A stretch of DNA of 48,030 nt from an uncultured bacterium (lineage in GTDB: Bacteria > Vulcanimicrobiota > Xenobia > Xenobiales > Xenobiaceae). Positions within the stretch are counted from its first letter, which is position 1. Each line of letters starts with the position of its first letter. Shown here piece by piece: positions 17,441 to 25,034 of this stretch. Position numbers and translations under genes: made by a program. The notes below the pieces were generated by a model that saw only the letters and a program-made list of their open reading frames with translations, was not told the origin of the DNA and searched no databases. The stretch covers positions 1-48,030 of the forward strand of contig CAKUBG010000021.1 in assembly GCA_934636825.1 (NCBI GenBank). Direction: 5' to 3'.

Positions 17441-17490
17441 AATAAAAAATATAGAGCCGCCAGAACTAACTGTAGTTCCGGCGGCTCTAT
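17441..17490 (-). terminator. Long-stem terminator between convergent genes
   Basis: Arms 17451-17468 and 17473-17490 pair over 17 of 18 positions with a 4-base loop. On the minus strand a run of T follows (17443-17449 read as A on plus), so it ends the rubredoxin-rubrerythrin transcript. The stem probably also stops the plus-strand gene ending at 17431. Confidence 0.88.
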
Positions 17491-17518
17491 GCACTCTTAT
17501 ATATGAGGCGGAAAGGTA

Positions 17519-18979
17519 TTAGTAGTTGGTAGCTTTAAGCTGGAAATAAGCTTTGTCGTGGCCGCAAACGGGGCACTTCTCTGGAGCTTTTTTGCCTACT
17601 ACGATATTGCCACACTGGAGGCATTGCCAAATAGCTTCGCCGTCACGAGAGAAGACCAAACCGCCCTCGATATTGGCTAAAAGCTTACGATAGCGCTCTT
17701 CGTGCTCTTTTTCAATATTGCCAACGGCTCTGAAGAGACGAGCAATTTCAGTAAAGCCTTCTTCTTCAGCTTCTTTGGCGAATTCGGCGTACATGTTAGT
17801 CCACTCGTAATTTTCGCCTTCGGCAGCGTCAAGAAGATTTTCAGTAGTAGTGGGAATGGCTCCACCGTGCAAGTGCTTGAACCAAAGTTCGGCATGCTCA
17901 CGCTCATTTTCAGCGGTTTCCAAGAAAAGATTGGCGATTTGCTGGTAGCCTTCTTTGCGAGCCTTGCTGGCGTAGTAAGTGTATTTGTTGCGAGCCTGAG
18001 ACTCACCGGCAAAAGCAGCCTGTAAATTTTTCTCAGTCTTTGAACCCTTAAGTTCCATGTTTTTTCCTCCTGCAGCAGCGGTTTGTGGAACCGAGGCTGC
18101 GTTTATTGTTACATCTTTTGTATTTGCTTGGGAATCATCTTGCAATTCGTCTTCAACTTCGATCTCTACATCCATCAGTTCAAAGGCCTCGGCACCATGC
18201 TTGCACCAGGGACAAATATAATCTTCAGGAAGAGTATCGCCATCGTAAACGAAACCACAAATAGTGCATACCCAACGTTTAACAGTTTTGGTACGTTTTT
18301 TAGTTTTGACCTTTGCCACAGGGGCAGAAGCCGATTGCATCTCCTCTACTTCGGGATGGAACATCTCGGCGCCTACTCCGCACAAGGGACAAACAAAATC
18401 TTTAGGTAACTCTGCGCCTTCATAGGCATAGCCGCAAACATCGCAGACCCAACGCACAACCTTTTCAGTCGTATGTTTAAACTCAACTTGAACTGCTGAA
18501 CCGGGACGAGGTTTAATATTGCTATGATAATATGCATAAGTTAAAGGCTGAACCGAACTGAGAGTTTTCATATCGAAAATCTCGGCTGTATAAAGATAGT
18601 GGGTACCTAAATCTTTAATCTCTGTAACCTTACATAATAGATAAGCGCAACAATCTTTAATTAAATAAGGTAAGCCACTTTCCAGATCTATCTCATGTGG
18701 AAAAAGGGCAAATTTATCGCTCTGGCGACCACTTTGAAAACCAAAATGTTTGATAGTCTCAAAGCCGGTCTCTTCAGTCAGAACTGAAACGGAAAATGAT
18801 CTTTGTTTGTTGATAAGTTCTGCTGTATAGTTTGCTTTATTTACAGCAACAATCACTCTGTAAGGGGAATCTGCCACTTGAGTGACAGTATTGACGACGC
18901 ATCCGTTAAGTTTTCCACCATCACGAACACTAAGTATATAAAGTCCGTAGCTTAACTTAAATAAAGCAGCTTTATCCAC
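17519..18979 (-). CDS. Flavin reductase-double rubredoxin-rubrerythrin fusion (Hrb-Rbr)
   Basis: This 486-residue electron-transfer and peroxide-defence protein has five modules. They are an FMN-binding flavin reductase-like domain (1-150), rubredoxin 1 (CDVCGYAYEG...CPLCG, about 175-207), rubredoxin 2 (CTICGFVYDG...CPWCK, about 240-270), an acidic linker, a diiron rubrerythrin domain (about 308-450, with E..ARNKYTYYA, NEREHAE and EKEHEERY ligand motifs), and a C-terminal rubredoxin-like CLQCG...CPVCG. The first modules match high-molecular-weight rubredoxin (Hrb), which passes electrons from NAD(P)H oxidoreductases. Rubrerythrin reduces peroxide. The GTG start has GGAGG 10 bases upstream. 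A separate internal start is described in its own entry. It is divergent from perR and presumably PerR-controlled. Confidence 0.9.
   Translation of the reverse strand: MDKAALFKLSYGLYILSVRDGGKLNGCVVNTVTQVADSPYRVIVAVNKANYTAELINKQRSFSVSVLTEETGFETIKHFGFQSGRQSDKFALFPHEIDLESGLPYLIKDCCAYLLCKVTEIKDLGTHYLYTAEIFDMKTLSSVQPLTYAYYHSNIKPRPGSAVQVEFKHTTEKVVRWVCDVCGYAYEGAELPKDFVCPLCGVGAEMFHPEVEEMQSASAPVAKVKTKKRTKTVKRWVCTICGFVYDGDTLPEDYICPWCKHGAEAFELMDVEIEVEDELQDDSQANTKDVTINAASVPQTAAAGGKNMELKGSKTEKNLQAAFAGESQARNKYTYYASKARKEGYQQIANLFLETAENEREHAELWFKHLHGGAIPTTTENLLDAAEGENYEWTNMYAEFAKEAEEEGFTEIARLFRAVGNIEKEHEERYRKLLANIEGGLVFSRDGEAIWQCLQCGNIVVGKKAPEKCPVCGHDKAYFQLKATNY
18056..18071 (-). promoter_or_regulatory. Internal in-frame ribosome binding site and start for rubrerythrin
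   Basis: Inside the fusion gene the minus strand reads AGGAGG (18066-18071), then 7 bases, then an in-frame ATG (first base 18058). Translation from here would give a free 179-residue rubrerythrin with its normal N-terminus (MELKGSKTEKNLQAAFAGES). This is an ideal ribosome binding site. Confidence 0.6.
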
Positions 18980-19204
18980 TTATCGCAATACCTCCAGATT
19001 GAAATGAGTAATATCTACAATTTTTAAATGTAGACGCCTTAGCGAATCTTAACTGTCTTCACCAAAAAGATCAGCCCCATTTTTAGTATTGTTTCAGTTT
19101 TTCAAACCTAAAAGGAGCCAATATAATCTTAGCAAAGTTGAATAAACTCCACAACAACCGTGCAAAAACGAGTTGCGCAAAAGTTTTTTTACTGTTATTT
19201 TTAA

Positions 19205-19219
19205 TAATAATTGTTATAA
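19205..19219. promoter_or_regulatory. PerR-box-like operator
   Basis: TAATAATTGTTATAA matches the PerR consensus TTATAATNATTATAA at 12 of the 14 defined positions. It lies between perR and the rubrerythrin fusion, the expected target of a peroxide sensor. AT-rich sequence makes chance matches more likely, hence moderate confidence. Confidence 0.45.
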
Positions 19220-19260
19220 TTAAAAGCAAATTATTCCTGCTTTAAATTTATAAAAATATT

Positions 19261-19283
19261 TTTAGTTAACTTTCTTAACTAAA
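19261..19283. repeat. Perfect 9-5-9 inverted repeat
   Basis: TTTAGTTAA and TTAACTAAA flank the five bases CTTTC. There is no T run after it, so it is not an obvious terminator; an operator for a dimeric regulator is possible. Confidence 0.45.
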
Positions 19284-19409
19284 TGAGAGCTTTTATTATT
19301 TATAACTATTTTGCGCAAAAAAAGCCCATTTTGACGTTTATTACTGCATTACATGGCGGTTATAGGTAAAATTTTATAATTTTTTTTCAAAAAATTAGAG
19401 CCTAAAATA

Positions 19410-19447
19410 TTAACTTTAATTACCACTTCTGGTAGAATATCTACCGT
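19410..19447 (+). promoter_or_regulatory. perR promoter with a palindrome over the -10, possibly leaderless
   Basis: TTAACT (19410-19415), a 17-base spacer and TAGAAT (19433-19438) form a good sigma-70-type promoter. The transcript would begin at about 19445, only a few bases before the ATG at 19448. The perfect palindrome GGTAGA-ATA-TCTACC (19431-19445) covers the -10 and the start point, a fitting place for a repressor. No ribosome binding site is present before perR, which agrees with a leaderless message. Confidence 0.5.
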
Positions 19448-19870
19448 ATGGGCGATACAAAACAAAAAAGAGCTATTGAAGAGGTCGTTTTTAACTCGGA
19501 TAAGCATATGACAGTTGAAGAGGTTTATAACCAGGTTCGAGTTCTGATGCCACACGTCAGTATGGCTACTGTATATCGGAATCTGAATAACTTAGCTGAC
19601 AGTCATAAACTGGCCCGTTTAACTTTCCCTGACGGAAAGTTCCGCTTCGATAGGAACACTAAAGTGATGCATGGTCATGTTTATTGCACCAAGTGTCACA
19701 AAGTGTTTGATCTGGATCCTAAGGCTGTGAGTTTCCAGAACCTCGATAAAATAGATTCGTTCACAGCCGAGGCGTATGAACTTGTCCTCAAAGGACAGTG
19801 TCGTACTTGTCAAAGTGTCGTCAGTGCCCCTCTGAAAGACGCTTTGGCTGAGCCAGAGGAAGACCAATGA
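19448..19870 (+). CDS. perR: Peroxide-sensing Fur-family repressor
   Basis: This 140-residue winged-helix metalloregulator keeps all five PerR regulatory-metal ligands of Bacillus subtilis in order. They are His in DKHMTVEEVY (H37), Asp in FRFD (D85), both His in MHGHVYC (H91, H93) and Asp in KVFDLD (D104), where a Fur would usually have Glu. Structural zinc is supplied by CTKC and CRTC. Oxidation of the histidines by peroxide would release DNA. The N-terminus is short, and an in-frame stop 15 bases upstream rules out extension. It is divergent from the rubrerythrin fusion, its likely target, and its end overlaps the convergent EamA gene by 50 bases. Confidence 0.82.
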   Translation: MGDTKQKRAIEEVVFNSDKHMTVEEVYNQVRVLMPHVSMATVYRNLNNLADSHKLARLTFPDGKFRFDRNTKVMHGHVYCTKCHKVFDLDPKAVSFQNLDKIDSFTAEAYELVLKGQCRTCQSVVSAPLKDALAEPEEDQ

Positions 19871-20690
19871 CAACTAAGGCAACGCCTAAAATTTGAGATA
19901 CACTCAGGGTTTCTCCTAAAATTAAGGCGGTGCATATTATTATGACAGGCCGCTGCAACAGCTGAAAGACAGATGTTGCAGTCGAGCCTATCAACCTGAT
20001 GGACCATATAAATGCGCTGTTAGCCACGGCAGCCGAAAGTCCGACACCGACAGCCAGAGGCCAGCCGTCAGTATTGGGCATTGGAGTGTAAGGACCCAGT
20101 GCAGTAAATACAACAGTTGCATTTATCCAGAAGGCCCAAATCCAAAGCAATTTTAGATCAAAAGTACCAGTAAGAGTTTCCATATTCACTCTATAGGTAA
20201 CGGCGCATCCTACAGCGGCAAAGCATGCTGCCAATCCCCATAAGTCGGTTATCACAACTTTACCAGTAAGCAAAGCGCCTACAATTTTCGTCACTAAAAG
20301 TACACCGACAAAGCAAATAATAACTCCGCACCAAAATTTAAGAGGCAATTTTTCTCTTTTAAGAATAAAGCGGTTTACTATAGCAACAAATATGGGCACG
20401 GTAGTCGTTACGGTCACCACTACAGCAGCGGGCAGCAATTTTAAAGCCAAAAGTGAAAACCCATTTATGCCCAGCACTAAAACGCTAACTCTGGCTATAC
20501 GCCAAATTTCTTCTTTTTTCAGCCAACGAAAAGACTTCACAAAAGGCAGCACAATAAGTGCTGAGAAGAGATTTTTTACCAGCAAAAGCTGAGCGGCGTC
20601 TAGACAAACTCTATAACCGAGCTTAACTAAAATAGGTTGTACCGCCGTAGCTATAACTATTAAACTTACCCAAAGAGTAGGATTATCCAT
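19821..20690 (-). CDS. EamA/DMT-family transporter
   Basis: This 289-residue protein has ten predicted helices arranged as two EamA repeats. Family landmarks are LKLLPAAVVVTVTTTVPIFVAIVNRFIL in the first repeat and RLIGSTATSVFQLLQRPVIIICTALILGETL in the second. The family exports or imports small metabolites such as amino acids; substrate cannot be told here. It starts 7 bases after mnmA and is the last gene of the minus-strand run. Its 3' end overlaps perR, so both genes share 50 bases of coding sequence read in opposite directions. Confidence 0.85.
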   Translation of the reverse strand: MDNPTLWVSLIVIATAVQPILVKLGYRVCLDAAQLLLVKNLFSALIVLPFVKSFRWLKKEEIWRIARVSVLVLGINGFSLLALKLLPAAVVVTVTTTVPIFVAIVNRFILKREKLPLKFWCGVIICFVGVLLVTKIVGALLTGKVVITDLWGLAACFAAVGCAVTYRVNMETLTGTFDLKLLWIWAFWINATVVFTALGPYTPMPNTDGWPLAVGVGLSAAVANSAFIWSIRLIGSTATSVFQLLQRPVIIICTALILGETLSVSQILGVALVVIGLPLAQPKRLSEGH

Positions 20691-20697
20691 AATTAGT

Positions 20698-21786
20698 CTA
20701 CATGGCAGCCGTAATTATGCCACCACCCAAAACCAAATCGCCATCATAAAAGACAGCCGCCTGACCGCAAGCTGCTCCGGGAATTTCTTCAGCGAATACT
20801 ACCTGAACCTGAGTTTCATGTTCGCCTTTAATAAGCTTGGCTTTTTGAGGCTTAGAAGAATAGCGCACCTTTACTTCACATTCAAGCTCATCATCAATTC
20901 CTGCTATAGAAACCCAATTTACATCATCAACTATAATGCTTTTGGTATGCAGTTGATCAGCAGTACATACTATCAAAGTATTAGAAGCGACATCTTTAGA
21001 ACAGACAAAAAGTGGTTCTTTATAAGAAACTCCAAGCCCGCGCCTTTGCCCTATAGTGTAACGAATAAGTCCTTTGTGCTCACCGACTTTGAGGCCATCT
21101 TTAGTTACAATAGGCCCAGGCATACTGGTTTGGCCGCGATAGCTCTCAATAAAATCAGCATAATCGCCAGTTTGTACAAAACAAATATCCTGACTTTCTT
21201 GTTTGTGAGCTGTAACTAAGCCATATTCATCAGCATAGCCACGCACTTCTTCTTTAGTTAAACTTCCTAAAGGAAATTGACTATGAGCCAATTGTTCTTG
21301 ATTCAAAAAATAAAGGACATAACTCTGATCTTTGTGATCATCGACAGCTTTGCTTAAAGTGTATCTCTTTTTAGTTTCATCGTATCCTAAGCGCACATAA
21401 TGACCAGTTACAATGTAATCGCAATCTAATTCGCAAGCTCGTTGGTAAAGCTTTTTAAACTTAAGATAGCGGTTACAATCTATGCAAGGGTTGGGAGTAA
21501 AACCTTTTTCGTAGGCGCAAACAAAAGGTTCAATTACTTTTTCTTTAAAATTTTCCGCGAAATTTACTACGTAATAAGGGATATTTAAACGAGTAGTAAC
21601 ACTGCGAGCGTCATCTACATCAGATAATGAACAGCAAGATTTTTCGCGGCTGACTCCCACGTCTTCATTATCAAACAATTTCATGGTTACACCAATACAA
21701 TTGTAACCGGCCTTTTGCATAAGCAAAGCAGCTACAGAGCTGTCTACTCCTCCGCTCATAGCGATTAAAGCACTTTTTTGAGTCAT
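20698..21786 (-). CDS. mnmA: tRNA-specific 2-thiouridylase
   Basis: This 362-residue enzyme adds sulfur at C2 of the wobble uridine (U34) in Lys, Glu and Gln tRNAs. The PP-loop motif SGGVDSS (about 11-17), FTPNPCIDCNR with the first catalytic cysteine (about 100), the SQDICFV motif with the second (about 199), and TIGQRRGLGV are all present. Length is normal. It lies 15 bases after membrane protein B and 7 bases before the EamA gene, so it is transcribed with the radical SAM cluster. Sulfur should come from a cysteine desulfurase encoded elsewhere. Confidence 0.96.
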   Translation of the reverse strand: MTQKSALIAMSGGVDSSVAALLMQKAGYNCIGVTMKLFDNEDVGVSREKSCCSLSDVDDARSVTTRLNIPYYVVNFAENFKEKVIEPFVCAYEKGFTPNPCIDCNRYLKFKKLYQRACELDCDYIVTGHYVRLGYDETKKRYTLSKAVDDHKDQSYVLYFLNQEQLAHSQFPLGSLTKEEVRGYADEYGLVTAHKQESQDICFVQTGDYADFIESYRGQTSMPGPIVTKDGLKVGEHKGLIRYTIGQRRGLGVSYKEPLFVCSKDVASNTLIVCTADQLHTKSIIVDDVNWVSIAGIDDELECEVKVRYSSKPQKAKLIKGEHETQVQVVFAEEIPGAACGQAAVFYDGDLVLGGGIITAAM

Positions 21787-21801
21787 ATTTACAGCAACTT
21801 T

Positions 21802-22851
21802 CTATTGCGCCTTAAGGCGGCGTAAAACATCTTCATATTTTTCGGCACTGCGGCTAAAGCTAACCTTTAACAAAGCCTCAGCTTCTCCGGCTTCTTTTTT
21901 GACTTGCTCGAGCTCTTTGCCTTTAAGCTTAGTCTTGGCCAACGCTTTGGCAACTTCATGGTTATAAGTTTTACGCAACAAGTCAGCACTCACTTTTATA
22001 GTTTGCTGAACGGCCCGCAGCTCTGCCTCGTTGTCACCAGACACAGAAAATTTTTGAGCATTGGCATCACAATCAAAAATAGGCTTAGTATCAGCGCGAT
22101 AACGATCTAATACTTCGGCAGCGTACATATATTGATTTACTAAAAAATCACGCTTAATTTCATGAGATACGCCACTTTTATAAGCAGTGGACACCTCTAA
22201 AGGTTTTCCCTTGAAATAAGGCGCAAAAGGAGCTTTAGGCAATTCCTCCGAGATTAAAAACGAATCCGACTCGGAGAATATATCATTCGAGCTATCTTGC
22301 CCTTCAGGATTAGAAGCGGCAACTAAAGGCTGCTTCTCTTCATTCTTAACAGATTGCAGAGACGATCCCTCATTGCTTACGGATCTAGCCTCGTTTGCTT
22401 GTTTTGAAGGCTGAGGCAAAGCTTGTGATACAGACCGGGGCGGCGCCGAATCGGCTAAGCGTGATTGTTCAGTCTGAGTCGGCTCTAATTGAGCTTGAGA
22501 AGACGAAGAATTGGCTTGCGACTTAACTTCCGGCGGCAGCATACCGTGCGAAGGCATTTTTTTATTGTCGGCTATAGGGAAAGTTTGCTCGGCTGGGGAG
22601 GCTAAAAAGACGCGCATATCTGGGCCCACAACACGATTCCTGGTGGCCAACCAATAGCCTATATTAGCTAAAACTAAAACAATTAAAAATACCGAGAACC
22701 AGTCAATTGATTCTTTTTCTTTGGTATTTTTAAGCTTGTCGGGTTGGCCACCGACTTTATCTTCCGCCGACTCTGACAACGCCGAGCTGTCGGAGGCTAC
22801 ATCCTTTGCGCCATTTATCGTAGGTATTTTTGCTAATTCTTCGTTGCTCAT
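21802..22851 (-). CDS. Membrane protein B, paralogue of the protein at 24023-24967
   Basis: This protein of about 349 residues has an acidic cytoplasmic N-terminus, one transmembrane helix (WFSVFLIVLVLANIGYWLA, about 51-69), a long Ser/Gln/Glu-rich linker and a C-terminal domain from about 230. The C-terminal domain (KRDFLVNQYMYAAEVLDRY...SGDNEAELRAVQQTIKVSADLLRK) matches the one in the protein two genes upstream. The absence of a cleavable signal suggests the C-domain is outside. The ATG at 22851 is preferred over the GTG at 22860 because AGGGTGG precedes it. I recognise no family. Context ties it to the radical SAM and PP-loop genes. Confidence 0.65.
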   Translation of the reverse strand: MSNEELAKIPTINGAKDVASDSSALSESAEDKVGGQPDKLKNTKEKESIDWFSVFLIVLVLANIGYWLATRNRVVGPDMRVFLASPAEQTFPIADNKKMPSHGMLPPEVKSQANSSSSQAQLEPTQTEQSRLADSAPPRSVSQALPQPSKQANEARSVSNEGSSLQSVKNEEKQPLVAASNPEGQDSSNDIFSESDSFLISEELPKAPFAPYFKGKPLEVSTAYKSGVSHEIKRDFLVNQYMYAAEVLDRYRADTKPIFDCDANAQKFSVSGDNEAELRAVQQTIKVSADLLRKTYNHEVAKALAKTKLKGKELEQVKKEAGEAEALLKVSFSRSAEKYEDVLRRLKAQ

Positions 22852-22899
22852 ATGGTCCACCCTAAAAAACGAACGCCGCCCCTTTCTCCTTCACAGTAG

Positions 22900-24003
22900 C
22901 TATTCCCGCTTGCTATTGCAGCTCGCTTCCAGCTTTCTCCAAGCATAAGGTGCGGGCAAAGCAAAAATTTCCCCATTGTAAAGTTTACTCATAATTTTTA
23001 GAGAATATTGACAACATCCAGAACAACTGTCCACTATTTGTCTAGCTTGACGCATTTTTTCGCTTTGCCAAATATCGGCAAAATTTTGAAACATTAAATT
23101 TCCCAGTACTTCCTGGCGAATACCACAAGTAACCAAACTGCCATCAGGCATAATGTAGAGAATATTGCGATTAGCTCGACAGGCAAAACGTTTATCGCCG
23201 CAGCTTTGTACAGCTTGTTCATAAAGGCCTAAAACGGTTCTTTTCAGCAAAAAAGCTTCTAAAAGGGAGAAGCCTTCCTTCTGGCTGTAGATGTTTTCTA
23301 AGCGGCGGCGAAAATCGTCCATATTGTCTATTAAAGCCCTGGAATCTTCCGGGCGCCCCGGTTCTAAAAAAGGAGTAACCCAAAAGCCGGGAATGAAGTT
23401 GAGTTTTTCACGACGGCAAATATCTAGAATCCACGGCAAATCTTTAATAGTTTCGCTATTCACATTATAGTTGATACCAATTGTAAACCTACGCTGTCGC
23501 ATAATAGGCAAGAGCGCTTCCAAAGTAGCCATAGTTTTATCAAAGCATCCTGGACAACCGCGCAACTTGTCGTGTACGCTTCCCCTTCCTTCTAAGGATA
23601 TACGTAAATGTAAACCGGGGCGACCACATCTTTGGGCAAATTCCACCATAGGTTCGGTCATAGTGCCATTAGAAATAATAGTTAAGCAATAAGGGTTGTG
23701 CCTCTTTTGTAAATGAGCCACAATTTCTGCACAATCGGGACGCAAAAATGGTTCGCCGCCGCTGATTTTGACTATGTCCAAGTTGGGTAAATTGTCGATA
23801 AGACGTAAAAAATCACTAGTGCGAGCTTGCTTAAAGCGCTCCTTTTTCCAAACGCTACACATAAGACACTTAAGATTGCATTTCCAAGAAAGCATTAAGT
23901 GAGCCATTTTAGGTGTGGCTTCCAATCCCAATTGATTGGCGCCAACAGATCTAACAACAGACCAAGCCATCTTGGCAAAACTTAAGCAGCGTGCTAAAGA
24001 CAT
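22900..24003 (-). CDS. Radical SAM/SPASM domain protein
   Basis: This 367-residue protein binds the radical SAM iron-sulfur cluster through CNLKCLMC (CX3CX2C, about 43-50), followed by the KISGGEPFLRPD motif that contacts SAM. A SPASM-type C-terminal cysteine region is seen in RFACRANRNILYIMPDGSLVTC...LGNL...CSGCCQYS. SPASM proteins include peptide-modifying enzymes (sactipeptide, quinohemoprotein and PQQ maturases) and heme-related or lipid-linked ones. No small precursor peptide gene is evident next to it. AGGA lies 10 bases before the ATG. Two paralogous membrane proteins flank it, at 19 and about 48 bases, which suggests they are substrates or partners. Confidence 0.85.
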   Translation of the reverse strand: MSLARCLSFAKMAWSVVRSVGANQLGLEATPKMAHLMLSWKCNLKCLMCSVWKKERFKQARTSDFLRLIDNLPNLDIVKISGGEPFLRPDCAEIVAHLQKRHNPYCLTIISNGTMTEPMVEFAQRCGRPGLHLRISLEGRGSVHDKLRGCPGCFDKTMATLEALLPIMRQRRFTIGINYNVNSETIKDLPWILDICRREKLNFIPGFWVTPFLEPGRPEDSRALIDNMDDFRRRLENIYSQKEGFSLLEAFLLKRTVLGLYEQAVQSCGDKRFACRANRNILYIMPDGSLVTCGIRQEVLGNLMFQNFADIWQSEKMRQARQIVDSCSGCCQYSLKIMSKLYNGEIFALPAPYAWRKLEASCNSKRE

Positions 24004-24022
24004 GATTTTTTATCCTAAATGG

Positions 24023-24967
24023 TTATTCGGCTGCTCGGGCTGTTTGAGATCTTTTCTCCAAACCGCAAGCTTTTTCGTAAGTAATTATGCCTTTGCTAAG
24101 ATCTCCACCTTGCAAATAGCGCTCAGCTTCTTGAGCTAATTTGTCTTTATCCTTAACCTTGCTGCTTTTTAATTTTGTGCTAAAGAAATGCTGCAGCATT
24201 TTAGCGGAAGTTTCGGAAGCTTGTTTAACTAAAAGTTCATCGGCGCCATCGCCGCTTTGCGCGGCTTCTTGGGCTCGTTTATCTAATTTATCAATGAAAC
24301 TTACGTCCATGCCGGCAAAAGACAAATAATCGCGAGCATACATATATTGGCTGACAATAATATCTTTTTGTAAGACGGGATTGCTTACTTTACGATAAAT
24401 CGGCGGCTCTAATAAGGCCAACTCCTGATCGCTAAGCTTTACTTCATCAATAGGTTGCTCTTCTTGGCGTTTTTCAAGTTTTGGAGCAGCTGGCTTTTTA
24501 GCTGTGGGTGCTTGTTGCCTACTTTTAGGCGAAGCCTCACCTTTAGTTGCTTCATGCTCTGATACGGATACATTCTGTTGCTGCATAGGCTTAGTTCCGA
24601 GCTTGGGAGTCACAAAATATCCCCAACATCCAATAGCTACAATCAAGACAGCCGCAGTTAGAGCCATGCCTACTACAGACTTGCTGCCTCCCTTATTTTC
24701 GACAGCAGACATAGTAGCTTTGGTGATTGGCTCGGTAACTTCTGTGGCCGGTGTGGCAGTTTCATTGATTGATGCAGCATTTTCTGCAGCAGGTGCGGCA
24801 GCTTCGTTAATTGGTGCAACATCTTCAGCATTTGGTGCAGCCGCTTCGGCAGCAGGTACAGCAGCTTCGGCGGCAGTTGTTTTGGTTAAATCAATTTTGT
24901 TAGTATCGGAGGCAATGGCCTCAGGACTTGCAGATATTGTCAATTGTGTCTTTTTCTGTTTTGCCAT
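24023..24967 (-). CDS. Membrane protein A with Ala/Pro-rich repeats, paralogue of membrane protein B
   Basis: This 314-residue protein has a cytoplasmic N-terminus (about 30-90) made of degenerate Ala/Glu/Pro units such as AEAAAPN, EAAAPAAENAA and ETATPATEV. One transmembrane helix follows (VVGMALTAAVLIVAIGCWGYFV, about 98-120), then a basic linker and a C-terminal domain from about 203: QKDIIVSQYMYARDYLSF...SGDGADELLVKQASETSAKML. The C-domain is homologous to that of membrane protein B. GGAGG lies about 8 bases before the ATG. I know no family. The shared domain is helical by pattern and probably extracytoplasmic. Confidence 0.65.
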   Translation of the reverse strand: MAKQKKTQLTISASPEAIASDTNKIDLTKTTAAEAAVPAAEAAAPNAEDVAPINEAAAPAAENAASINETATPATEVTEPITKATMSAVENKGGSKSVVGMALTAAVLIVAIGCWGYFVTPKLGTKPMQQQNVSVSEHEATKGEASPKSRQQAPTAKKPAAPKLEKRQEEQPIDEVKLSDQELALLEPPIYRKVSNPVLQKDIIVSQYMYARDYLSFAGMDVSFIDKLDKRAQEAAQSGDGADELLVKQASETSAKMLQHFFSTKLKSSKVKDKDKLAQEAERYLQGGDLSKGIITYEKACGLEKRSQTARAAE

Positions 24968-25034
24968 CAGTCAGCCTCCCTGAGCCTACAAATTCCGCCA
25001 TTTGCGCGTATCGTGCGCCTTCTAAATTTTGACA

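Larger units (their letters stand above)
18980..19447. other. Palindrome-rich divergent control region between hrb-rbr and perR
   Basis: No gene is seen in these 468 AT-rich bases. They hold two TTGCGCAA palindromes (19173-19180 and, within a 12-base perfect palindrome, 19309-19320), a PerR-box-like site (19205-19219), a perfect 9-5-9 inverted repeat (19261-19283) and a promoter with an overlapping palindrome next to perR. This is the most operator-dense part of the window. Confidence 0.6.

Noticed and set aside
19448..19870. Iron-sensing Fur instead of PerR
   Set aside because: The ligand equivalent to PerR Asp104 is Asp, not the Glu of Fur, all five PerR ligands are kept, and the neighbour is a peroxide-reducing fusion.
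24700..24900. Tandem DNA repeats that might be a CRISPR-like or satellite array
   Set aside because: They are the coding sequence of the Ala/Glu/Pro-rich tail of membrane protein A; units are degenerate, short and in frame, with no spacers.
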